DNA from: Actinomycetota bacterium
GTDB taxonomy: Bacteria > Actinomycetota > Acidimicrobiia > Acidimicrobiales > Ilumatobacteraceae
Assembly: GCA_017856115.1 (NCBI GenBank)
Contig: JAFMFM010000009.1
Location: 1 to 52,779, forward strand
Direction of reading: 5' to 3'
DNA: 52,779 bases
Part shown: positions 1-8,156 of the stretch, piece by piece
Layout of the letters: every line of letters starts with the position of its first letter
How positions within the stretch are numbered: position 1 is the stretch's first letter
Position numbers and translations under genes: made by a program
Notes under the pieces: generated by a model
Databases searched by the model: none
The model's input: only the letters and a program-made list of their open reading frames with translations
Told to the model about the DNA's origin: nothing

Positions 1-617
1 GCATCGATGTTCTTGCCGAATATGGAACTGCGTGTGATACCGGGTTCCACGATTGCAACTCGAATTCCGAACGGAGCGAGTTCGTGGGCGAGGCCTTCGC
101 TCATCCCTTCTACCGCCCACTTCGATACGTAGTAGGGCGATTGTGCGATGGCAGTGATCCTGCCGACGACAGATGACACGTTGATGATTGCACCGCTCCG
201 GCGTTCACGCATTGAAGGCAACACCGCCTGTATGCATCGCACCGAGCCGTTGTGGTTGATATTGAATACCTCGGTGTAGGTGTCGATGGGGCATTCCTCG
301 GTGACGGCATTGCCACCGACACCGGCATTGTTGACGAGCACGTCGATGTGGGGCGTGGCAGCAAAGATCCGCGCAAACCCCGCGGTGACGGACGTGGAGT
401 CGCCGACATCCATCTCTACGAGGGTGAGTCGCTCAGCGACATTCATGTCTCGTGCCTTTGTGACCAATTTTTCGGCTTTGGCCAGCCCACGAACGGTGCC
501 AAAGACGTGGTAGCCCGCTTGGGCAAAGGCCAATGCCGTGGCACGGCCGATGCCTGAATTGGCCCCCGTTATGACCGCTATCTGGCTCTCGAAGCCGGGT
601 TTCGATGATGAAGACAT
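1..617 (-). CDS. short-chain dehydrogenase/reductase (C-terminus cut by window edge)
   Basis: Classical SDR oxidoreductase using NAD(P)H; substrate unknown. The 205 visible residues hold the TGANSGIG nucleotide-binding motif (residues 17-24), NNAG (96-99), the catalytic Ser (149) and the YYVSK pair (Tyr162, Lys166), followed by the PG segment typical of the family. The reading frame runs off the left edge, so about 50-80 C-terminal residues are missing. The ATG start at 615-617 is preceded by TACGGT with a 7-base gap, a leaderless-type promoter. It is divergent from the protease gene. Function beyond the superfamily is not determinable. Confidence 0.9.
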   Translation of the reverse strand, partial: MSSSSKPGFESQIAVITGANSGIGRATALAFAQAGYHVFGTVRGLAKAEKLVTKARDMNVAERLTLVEMDVGDSTSVTAGFARIFAATPHIDVLVNNAGVGGNAVTEECPIDTYTEVFNINHNGSVRCIQAVLPSMRERRSGAIINVSSVVGRITAIAQSPYYVSKWAVEGMSEGLAHELAPFGIRVAIVEPGITRSSIFGKNID

Positions 618-624
618 GGATCCC

Positions 625-699
625 ACCGTAGGTGGTGACCATCCCAGGAGCCCTCCTCGGGACGTTTCCGAAAAATCTGTTACAGAGAGGGGGTATCTT
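625..699. promoter_or_regulatory. divergent -10 elements for the SDR and the protease
   Basis: On the minus strand TACGGT (630-625) lies 7 bases before the SDR ATG. On the plus strand TATCTT (694-699) lies 8 bases before GTG 708. Both fit TAnnnT -10 hexamers of leaderless mRNAs. Confidence 0.5.
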
Positions 700-707
700 G
701 CCGTTAG

Positions 708-3700
708 GTGGGTGTGAGCAAACGTCGGCGCGCAGCCTTGTGGCTTGGAACGACCCTGCTCGTTGGGCTTGCGCCGGTCGCGCCGGCGACGGCACAAGGC
801 GTCACGCCGACAGTTGCAGGCGTTGTGCCAGCGACTGCGGGTGGCGCAACGAAGGACTACATCGTCATTCTGAAGGACTCCGTCAGCGTCGCTGCCAAAG
901 TAAGGAAGGAAACTGCGCTGGGGAACGACGTCACCGATGTGTTCGCCAGCAAGGTGAAGGGCTTCGTCGCCGAACTCGATACGGCGGATGTTCGACGACT
1001 GAAGAGTGACGCACAAGTTCTCATCGTGGAGCCCGACTCGGTGATGTCGGTGATCGATACGCAGGAGCCGACGAGTACGACTGACGCATCAACCTCGACC
1101 TCCACCTCCACCACATCAACCTCGTCGACCAGCACCACGGTGCCAACGTCTCCCGACGATCTCGATATCGGCGATGCAATCCCCGGTGAGTACATCATCA
1201 CCTTGCGTGCGGGTGTTGGTGCGGCGGCGTTTGCGGCTGCACAGGCGGATGGTGGTGTGGAAGTGCTTGGTTCGATCACCGATGCGATCAACGGGTTCGG
1301 TGCGCGACTCAACAAGTCACAACTGTCGAGCCTGGCGAGCGATCCCAACGTCATGCTTATCGAAGAAAATACCGTCGTGGGCATCGAAGCCGACCAAGCA
1401 AATCCACCGTCGTGGGGACTCGATCGCATCGACCAACGGTCGGTCACGCGTGACGGCAACTACTCCTACAACTTCACGGGGTCGGGCGTGAACGCGTACA
1501 TCATCGATACCGGAGTGCGCAGTGACCACCGGGAGTTCGGTGGGCGCGTTGTCGGAGGAAATACGCAGATCGGCGACGGACGTGGCACCGAAGACTGCAA
1601 CCGGCACGGCACGCACGTTGCCGGTACCGTCGGCGGCCAGACCGTTGGTGTGGCCAAAGCCGTCACGATCATTCCCATTCGTGTGTTGTCGTGTACGGGC
1701 AGGGGCAGCATCTTCAGTGTCATTGCCGGCATCAATTGGATGATCCAGGATCACACGGCGGGTGTTCCCGCCGTTGCCAACCTCAGTCTGGGTGGCAACC
1801 GCAATACGTCGTTGAATAGTGCGGTTGCCAATGCGGTTGCCGATGGCATCACCATGGTGGTGGCAGCGGGCAACAACCGCCGCGACGCCAGCACCATTTC
1901 CCCGGCTTCGGAACCGTCGGCCATCACGGTCGGTGCGACGGCGTCGAACGATTCGCGAGCGTCGTTCTCCAACTTCGGAACACTTCTCGACATTTTTGCA
2001 CCTGGTGTCAGCATCGTCTCGGCTGGCCATCGTTCGTCGACGGAAACCATCATGCTGTCGGGAACGTCGATGGCGGCGCCGCACGTGGCGGGCGCAGTCG
2101 CCTTGCTCTTGGAAGAGAATCCCGGTCTCTCGCCCGACGATGTCGCCAGCACGCTTGCCTCCTACGCGACACCCGATGTCGTCACCGATCCGCGCGAGTC
2201 GGTGAATCGGTTGTTGTACACCCGTGCCCGCTGGACGCCGCCGGCCCCGGAGGCTCCGAGCAGCCCGCGAGACCTCACGGTGATTGCAGGGGTGGGGCAG
2301 GCCAACCTGTCGTGGAATGCTCCGACGCAGAACGGCGGCTCGGATGTGACCGACTACGTCGTGGAATTTTCGGCGGACGGCACGAGCACATGGACCACGT
2401 TCGACGACGGAGTTTCCACCGCGCTCACGGCAACGGTGACGGGTCTCACGAACGGGACGACGTACTCGTTCCGCGTAGGTGCGGTGAATTCCAGCGGTTC
2501 GAGCCCCGCCAGCGACGAGGTACGCGCCACCATCGGTGTCCCGACCGCCCCAAGCGGACTCGTCGCCACGGCAGGAGGTGCAGAGGTGACCTTGCGCTGG
2601 AATGCTCCGACGCAGAACGGTGGCTCGGCTGTGACCGACTACGTCGTGGAGTTCTCCTCGGACGGCGCGAGCTCGTGGAACACGTTCGATGACGGAGTCT
2701 CCACCGCGCTCACGGCAACGGTGACGGGTCTCACGAACGGAACGACGTATTCATTCCGAGTGAGTGCCGCCAATTCCGTCGGGGTTGGCGCTGCATCGGG
2801 GTCGGCAACTGCGGTGCCATGGCAGGTAAGTGCACCCAGTGCGCCGCGCGATCTGGTGGTTACTTCGGTGATGGCAACATCCATTTCACTCGAGTGGCGA
2901 ATTCCTGCAACCGACGGCGGTGGATTCATCACCGGGTACGTCGTCGAGCAGTCCGCCGATGATGGCACGACTTGGGTCACGTCGCTGGTGACCGGCACCG
3001 GTGGCAGGGCTGGCGGCGTGTGGTTCACCACCGTTTACGATTTGTCGTCAGGACGTGAGTACCGCTTCCGTGTGCGTGCCACGAACTCGGGTGGCAACTC
3101 CGACGCGTCGACACCCACCGCACCACAAGCGCCGGGTATTCCCGGTGTGCCAGAGGACGTACGTGCCACCGAGGCGGGTCCCCGCCGAATCATGTTGCGT
3201 TGGGAAAAGCCCGCATCGAACGGCGGTAGCAATTTGCGTGGATACACCATCGAGTATTCGACGGATAGCGGCTCGAGCTGGGTTGTATGGCCAAACAACA
3301 CCGGCGTCGATGGATGCACGTGTCAGTACATGGCGCGCACCGTCACCGATCTGACCGACGGTGTTCCCCACATCTTCCGAATAAAGGCGTACAACGCCGT
3401 TGGCACCGGTCCTGCATCGGAATCCACCGATCCCATGACGCCACTCACGCCGACGGCCCCCGGGCAACCACTCAATGTCACCGGCACAGCGATGCCGGCT
3501 CTCGTCGAACTCGATTGGGACGAACCAACGAGCGACGGAGGAGCCCCAATCACGGATTACGTGGTGGAGTATTCCACCAACGCAGGATCATCCTGGACCA
3601 CGTTCGCCGATGGTACGAACACTGCCACGTTGGCGTCACTTCGTGATCTCACGGTTGGTGTCGATCACGTATTCCGTGTCAGTGCAGTGAACTCCGCGGG

Positions 3701-6113
3701 GGTCGGACTGCCGTCGTTGGCATCGAGCGTCATCGTGCCGCTTCCGGCGCTCGCAAATGATGCATTCGGCGGTGCCATACCAATCCTCTGCCCCGACGAC
3801 TGTGCGTCGGGTACTTCGGTACGAGTCACGAGCTCGACACGATCCGCAACCCGTGAACCCGGCGAGCCGACCCATGGTGGCTACGGTGCGTCGGCCTCGA
3901 TCTGGTATTCGTTCAGTATCGGCCGTGCCGGAACGGTGACCATCGATACGCAAGGCAGCGACTTCGACACGCTGCTTGGCGTCTACACGGGTAGTTCGGT
4001 GAATGCCCTCACCACGGTGACCACCAACGATGATGCGCCGGGTGGCAACTGGAGTCGAGTTGAAGTCGTTCCCACGGTGGACACCACGTACTGGGTGGCC
4101 ATCGACGGCTATGGCAATCGCAAGGGTTCCACGGTGCTGACCTGGCGTTTCACCGAGGCGCCTCCTACACAGAAACCTTCCGTTCCACGAAACGTTCGTG
4201 GCGTCGCAGGTGACGAGCAGATCGTTGCCTACTGGTCCGCTCCGGAGTCCGATGGTGGCGCCGTCATCTCGACATATACGGCAACGGCCTCGCCGGGTGG
4301 GCGTGCGTGCTCAACCAGCGGAGCCCTTACCTGCGCCATCAACGGCCTGACGAACGGCACGGCGTACACCTTCACGGTGACCGCCACCAACACCGCAGGA
4401 ACGAGTGATCCGTCGTTGGCGTCCGAACCAGTTACACCGCGAGCCGACTCCGATGATGGCATTGCCACACTCTCTTGGGGTCTCGACCGGATCGATCAGC
4501 GGAGTCTTCCGCTCGATGCACGGTACACGCGAACGCACTCCGGAGCTGGAGTTACTGCCTACGTGATCGACACCGGGGTTCGTTCCACCCACAGCGAACT
4601 TTCCGGTCGAGTGGCAGCCGGCTTTTCCACGATTAGTGACGGAAACGGAAGTGGTGACTGCCACGGCCACGGCACCCACGTTGCCGGAACCATCGCCGGC
4701 ACCAACTACGGCGTTGCACCAGCTGCACTCGTCGTTCCCGTTCGGGTGATGAATTGCAGTGGATCCGGAAGCACATCGGACATCATTGCCGGCATCGACT
4801 GGATCATCAACCATCACCAAAGCGGCGTTCCAGCCGTGGCAAACATGAGTCTGGGCGGCCCACGTTCGGCCGCACTGGATCTTGCGGTTGCCCGCGGAGT
4901 TGCCGACGGTGTCACGTTCGTGGTTGCTGCAGGGAATTCCAACGTAAGTGCCTGCACCGTGTCGCCTGCGGGTGAGCCACTCGCCATCACGGTGGGTTCG
5001 ACCACGTCGAACGACGAACGTTCGTCGTTCTCCAACTTCGGTTCGTGCCTAGATGTGTTCGCACCGGGGTCCAACATCGTCTCTGCCGGACATGCCTCGG
5101 ATACGGCAACGCGAACGATGTCGGGAACGTCGATGGCGGCTCCGCACGTCGCCGGTATTGCGGCACTTGCATTGTCCCAGAACGCCGAACTCAGCCCTGC
5201 CGACGTCGCATCCGCACTTGCCATATCCGCAACGCGTAATGCGGTGAGCAATCCTGGTGCTGGATCGCTCAATCGGTTGGTGTATTCGCTCCTCACTCCG
5301 GTGCCCAACGGTGACGATGATGCGCCCACCACGACCACGACGACCACACTTGTGCCGTCACCAGGTAGTGGACGTGGCGGTGATGACGGTGGCGGCGGTG
5401 GAGATGACGGTGGAAGTGGTGGAGATGGCGGTGGTGGTGGCGGTGGCGGAGATGACGGTGGCGGCGACAATGAGCCCGCACCCACAACGACCGTGCCGCG
5501 GCCGACGCGTGCACTTGCTCCGACCACGACCGTGCCCCCAGCGGTACCCGTCACCACACCAACTCCAACAGCACAGCGACGACTGGTGGCACCAGGGGCG
5601 CCAGGAGACGTTCGACCACCGGTCCCCGCAGTTGGTGAGCGACCGATTGTGGGTACGCCCATTCCAGAGTTGCCACCGTCAACCCGACCACTCGTGGCCG
5701 AAATTCGTGCCGTCGGAAAAATGTTGAAGGTGGAGGTCGCCGCACCCAAGGGTGCGTTGATTCACCTGTACCGCAATGGCCAGCTTTGGAAATCGGTAAC
5801 GCCGGACGAAATCAAGAAATTGAAGATTCCTGCGGACGGTGCGACCGCCGAGGACATTCAGATCGTGGTGGTGACACGCACCGGTGCGGTGATGTCGACC
5901 CCAATTGACCAAGAAGCAGATGAGCAGTTGTCCGCAGCGCCATCGGCAAAATCTGGCGCAAAGGCATCGGCAAAAGCGGCAAGAAAAGCGGCGACCAAAA
6001 CATCGACGAAGTCCGGAAAAGCATCATCGACACGATCCAGGAACGTTGCTGGTCGGCGCTCAACCGACGACACGCTGAAGGGCAAAAGCAGACGTAAATC
6101 GCAAACTTCGTAG
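708..6113 (+). CDS. giant secreted protein with two complete subtilisin (S8) domains and FN3 repeats
   Basis: An exported serine protease of 1801 residues. Order: signal peptide (about 1-29, ATA|Q cleavage likely); two inhibitor-I9-type propeptides (about 46-118 and 158-228) split by a Thr/Ser linker; first S8 domain (about 236-505) with Asp267, His300, Asn389, Ser454; five fibronectin-III domains (from about 516); a beta-rich domain with paired Cys (about 1014-1155); a sixth FN3; second S8 domain (about 1254-1525) with Asp1288, His1321, Asn1410, Ser1475; a Thr-rich then Gly/Asp tract (about 1556-1588); a small beta domain; and a Lys/Ala/Ser-rich basic tail. Both catalytic sets are intact, and both domains open with SWGLDRIDQRS, so they arose by internal duplication. 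GTG 708 is chosen because TATCTT lies 8 bases upstream; GTG 714 is an alternative. Substrate unknown. Confidence 0.93.
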   Translation: MGVSKRRRAALWLGTTLLVGLAPVAPATAQGVTPTVAGVVPATAGGATKDYIVILKDSVSVAAKVRKETALGNDVTDVFASKVKGFVAELDTADVRRLKSDAQVLIVEPDSVMSVIDTQEPTSTTDASTSTSTSTTSTSSTSTTVPTSPDDLDIGDAIPGEYIITLRAGVGAAAFAAAQADGGVEVLGSITDAINGFGARLNKSQLSSLASDPNVMLIEENTVVGIEADQANPPSWGLDRIDQRSVTRDGNYSYNFTGSGVNAYIIDTGVRSDHREFGGRVVGGNTQIGDGRGTEDCNRHGTHVAGTVGGQTVGVAKAVTIIPIRVLSCTGRGSIFSVIAGINWMIQDHTAGVPAVANLSLGGNRNTSLNSAVANAVADGITMVVAAGNNRRDASTISPASEPSAITVGATASNDSRASFSNFGTLLDIFAPGVSIVSAGHRSSTETIMLSGTSMAAPHVAGAVALLLEENPGLSPDDVASTLASYATPDVVTDPRESVNRLLYTRARWTPPAPEAPSSPRDLTVIAGVGQANLSWNAPTQNGGSDVTDYVVEFSADGTSTWTTFDDGVSTALTATVTGLTNGTTYSFRVGAVNSSGSSPASDEVRATIGVPTAPSGLVATAGGAEVTLRWNAPTQNGGSAVTDYVVEFSSDGASSWNTFDDGVSTALTATVTGLTNGTTYSFRVSAANSVGVGAASGSATAVPWQVSAPSAPRDLVVTSVMATSISLEWRIPATDGGGFITGYVVEQSADDGTTWVTSLVTGTGGRAGGVWFTTVYDLSSGREYRFRVRATNSGGNSDASTPTAPQAPGIPGVPEDVRATEAGPRRIMLRWEKPASNGGSNLRGYTIEYSTDSGSSWVVWPNNTGVDGCTCQYMARTVTDLTDGVPHIFRIKAYNAVGTGPASESTDPMTPLTPTAPGQPLNVTGTAMPALVELDWDEPTSDGGAPITDYVVEYSTNAGSSWTTFADGTNTATLASLRDLTVGVDHVFRVSAVNSAGVGLPSLASSVIVPLPALANDAFGGAIPILCPDDCASGTSVRVTSSTRSATREPGEPTHGGYGASASIWYSFSIGRAGTVTIDTQGSDFDTLLGVYTGSSVNALTTVTTNDDAPGGNWSRVEVVPTVDTTYWVAIDGYGNRKGSTVLTWRFTEAPPTQKPSVPRNVRGVAGDEQIVAYWSAPESDGGAVISTYTATASPGGRACSTSGALTCAINGLTNGTAYTFTVTATNTAGTSDPSLASEPVTPRADSDDGIATLSWGLDRIDQRSLPLDARYTRTHSGAGVTAYVIDTGVRSTHSELSGRVAAGFSTISDGNGSGDCHGHGTHVAGTIAGTNYGVAPAALVVPVRVMNCSGSGSTSDIIAGIDWIINHHQSGVPAVANMSLGGPRSAALDLAVARGVADGVTFVVAAGNSNVSACTVSPAGEPLAITVGSTTSNDERSSFSNFGSCLDVFAPGSNIVSAGHASDTATRTMSGTSMAAPHVAGIAALALSQNAELSPADVASALAISATRNAVSNPGAGSLNRLVYSLLTPVPNGDDDAPTTTTTTTLVPSPGSGRGGDDGGGGGDDGGSGGDGGGGGGGGDDGGGDNEPAPTTTVPRPTRALAPTTTVPPAVPVTTPTPTAQRRLVAPGAPGDVRPPVPAVGERPIVGTPIPELPPSTRPLVAEIRAVGKMLKVEVAAPKGALIHLYRNGQLWKSVTPDEIKKLKIPADGATAEDIQIVVVTRTGAVMSTPIDQEADEQLSAAPSAKSGAKASAKAARKAATKTSTKSGKASSTRSRNVAGRRSTDDTLKGKSRRKSQTS
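2313..2755 (+). repeat. near-identical tandem fibronectin-III coding units
   Basis: The first two FN3 domains are encoded by units offset by 285 bases (95 codons). Bases 2415-2455 and 2700-2740 are identical over 41 bases, and the flanks differ at few sites. This points to recent duplication or gene conversion inside the protease gene. Confidence 0.85.
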
Positions 6114-6144
6114 AACGACACTTCAGCGTCTACGGTGAGAAGCG

Positions 6145-7560
6145 ATGAAACCAACCGCAGGCACCATCGGACAATTGAAGGCATCGGGGTGGAAGTCGCG
6201 TTCGGTGAAGGAGGAGATTCGCGAAAATTCAGTGACGCGGATTCGCGCCGGCCTGCCGTTGAGCGAGAGCATCCTCGGATATGACGACACCGTCATGCCG
6301 CAGTTGCACAACGCGTTGTTGGCTGGCCACGACATCGTGTTCCTCGGTGAGCGTGGTCAGGGCAAGACACGCATCATTCGTTCGCTCACGGGACTCCTCG
6401 ATGAGTGGATGCCGATCGTGGCTGGGAGTGAAATCAACGACGATCCCTACCATCCTGTTTCGCGACACGGACGTGACTCGGTAGCCGAACACGGCGACGA
6501 TACGCCGATCACCTGGGTGCACCGCGAGGATCGTTACGGCGAGAAACTTGCCACCCCCGACACCTCGATTGCCGATCTGATCGGCGAAGTCGATCCCATC
6601 AAGGTTGCCGAGGGTCGGTATCTCAGCGATGAACTCACCCTTCATTTCGGGTTGGTACCACGAACCAACCGCGGCATCTTCGCGATCAATGAATTGCCGG
6701 ATCTTTCCGAGCGTATTCAGGTGGGCTTGCTCAACGTGTTGGAAGAACGTGACGTGCAGGTTCGCGGCTACAAGATTCGTCTACCACTCGACGTGCTCCT
6801 CGTGGCATCGGCCAACCCAGAGGACTACACCAACCGAGGTCGTATCATCACGCCGCTGAAGGATCGGTTCGGCAGTCAGATTCGCACCCACTATCCACTC
6901 GACGTAGAAACCGAGATGCAAATCGTCCGGCAAGAAGCGCGGCCAGCGAGCATCGGCGATGTTGCAGTGACCTACCCGTCGTTCATGGAAGAAATCGTTG
7001 CCGAGATCAGCCATTCGGCGCGCGCGAACGCCAACGTAAGCCAGCGCAGTGGTGTGAGTGTTCGTGTGTCGGTGAGCAACCAAGAATTGCTCGCCGCCAA
7101 TGCCGTACGTCGTGGGCTTCGCGCGGGGGAGACCGCGGTGGCTCCACGTGTGAGCGACCTCGATGCTTTGGTGGCATCGACGGCCGGAAAGATCGAGATC
7201 GAGAGCGTCGACGACGGACGCGAAGGAGTGGTATTCGAGCAGATTCTGCGCGGCTCGGTGCTGCAGGTGTTCAAGCGACGAGTGTCCGGCGACAAAACCA
7301 GGGAGGTCGTGGCTGCGTTCGAGGCGGGTGCGGTGGCGAACACTGGTGAAGACGTGTCGTCGGCCGACCTCCTTGCATTCGCCGCGCAGGTTCCCGAGTT
7401 GCGAACGCTGGCCGTCACGCTCGGCGACGGCGATGAGTCACCGGCAGCGGTCGCAAGTGCCGTGGAATTCGTCCTCGAGGGGCTTCACCTGGCCAAACGA
7501 TTGAACAAGGATTCACACGGCGGTAGAGCGGTGTATCGAGGCCGATCCACCGCCGTTTGA
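6145..7560 (+). CDS. magnesium-chelatase-I-like AAA+ ATPase (MoxR/ChlI clade)
   Basis: AAA+ ATPase of 471 residues resembling the I subunit of magnesium chelatase. It has Walker A GERGQGKT (68-75), a Walker B-like stretch ending in INELPDL (about 181-187), and a sensor-like SANPEDY with a following arginine-rich segment. The VWA-domain protein at 8157 is its expected partner: such pairs (mycobacterial Rv0958/Rv0959 type) act as ATP-driven remodelling machines. No chelatase H subunit or tetrapyrrole gene is present, so true Mg chelation is unlikely. TACGGT at 6131-6136 lies 8 bases before the ATG. Confidence 0.85.
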   Translation: MKPTAGTIGQLKASGWKSRSVKEEIRENSVTRIRAGLPLSESILGYDDTVMPQLHNALLAGHDIVFLGERGQGKTRIIRSLTGLLDEWMPIVAGSEINDDPYHPVSRHGRDSVAEHGDDTPITWVHREDRYGEKLATPDTSIADLIGEVDPIKVAEGRYLSDELTLHFGLVPRTNRGIFAINELPDLSERIQVGLLNVLEERDVQVRGYKIRLPLDVLLVASANPEDYTNRGRIITPLKDRFGSQIRTHYPLDVETEMQIVRQEARPASIGDVAVTYPSFMEEIVAEISHSARANANVSQRSGVSVRVSVSNQELLAANAVRRGLRAGETAVAPRVSDLDALVASTAGKIEIESVDDGREGVVFEQILRGSVLQVFKRRVSGDKTREVVAAFEAGAVANTGEDVSSADLLAFAAQVPELRTLAVTLGDGDESPAAVASAVEFVLEGLHLAKRLNKDSHGGRAVYRGRSTAV

Positions 7561-7578
7561 TCGTCGAAGCCCTGACCG

Positions 7579-8130
7579 CTACACCGCGAATGGCGTGCGG
7601 GTCCAGTGTTCGCCGGTGTCGTTTCGATAGGTGGTTGGTGCGAGGCCGACCAATCGCGACGCATGCACCGGGTGATCGAACCCGCGCAGGTTGAAGTAGC
7701 CGATTGGTTCGGCGGTGATGCCTTCCGGGAGGTGGACGGCGTCCTCGGTGGGCATGAGGATGCCGTAATTTGCGGCCTCGTCACAGAGTCGAGACGCCAG
7801 GTTTGGTGCGTCGCCGATGTAATCCTCGCCCTCGAACAGGATGATCGGACCGGAGGCGATGCCGATGCGCAGTCGCAATTCACCGAGGCGCTCGGCAAAC
7901 CGACGTTGCAGCTCGAGTGCGAAGATGACCCCCGCGTTCTGTTCCACGGCGATGGCCATGAATCCGTCACCAAGGTGTTTTGCGATTCTCACACCCACCT
8001 CGGACGCGAGATCACGCGATACCTCGCGAAAGTCCTTCAGCATCGATTTTGCCTGGTCGTCGTCCGTGCGTTGAATGAACGAAGTGAACCCCGAGAGGTC
8101 GACGAAAATGATCGTGCGTGGGTAACGCAT
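7579..8130 (-). CDS. single-domain class III adenylate/guanylate cyclase-like protein
   Basis: A 183-residue protein that is nearly all one class III nucleotidyl cyclase catalytic domain. It starts with IIFVDLSGFT, whose Asp is the first metal ligand. HLGDGFMA carries the second metal Asp region, and RIGIASGPI and GDAPNLASRL are conserved core stretches. No membrane or sensor domain is attached. ATG 8130 is preferred over ATG 8142 because the -10-like TAGCAT (8146-8141) would lie inside the longer version. It lies between, and opposite to, the AAA+ and VWA genes. Whether it makes cAMP or is a degenerate nucleotide sensor cannot be decided by eye. Confidence 0.85.
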   Translation of the reverse strand: MRYPRTIIFVDLSGFTSFIQRTDDDQAKSMLKDFREVSRDLASEVGVRIAKHLGDGFMAIAVEQNAGVIFALELQRRFAERLGELRLRIGIASGPIILFEGEDYIGDAPNLASRLCDEAANYGILMPTEDAVHLPEGITAEPIGYFNLRGFDHPVHASRLVGLAPTTYRNDTGEHWTRTPFAV

Positions 8131-8140
8131 CGTGCCCCTC

Positions 8141-8150
8141 ATGCTACGGT
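8141..8150. promoter_or_regulatory. overlapping divergent -10 hexamers, cyclase and VWA gene
   Basis: TACGGT (8145-8150, plus) lies 6 bases before GTG 8157. TAGCAT (8146-8141, minus) lies 10 bases before ATG 8130. The two hexamers share two bases, so polymerase binding should be mutually exclusive. Confidence 0.55.
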
Positions 8151-8156
8151 TCGCAC

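Noticed and set aside
5370-5470. Gly/Asp-rich tract as a calcium-binding RTX repeat
   Set aside because: The spacing is irregular GGDDGGG without the nine-residue GGxGxDxUx period; it reads as a low-complexity linker.
4814-5749. 311-codon minus-strand frame opposite the protease gene, Pro/Ser-rich
   Set aside because: It mirrors the Gly/Asp and Thr-rich coding tract; the second S8 catalytic domain on the plus strand is clear.
8118-8156. Upstream ATG start for the VWA protein
   Set aside because: The added 13 codons are antisense to the cyclase start and would contain both -10-like elements; GTG 8157 is better.
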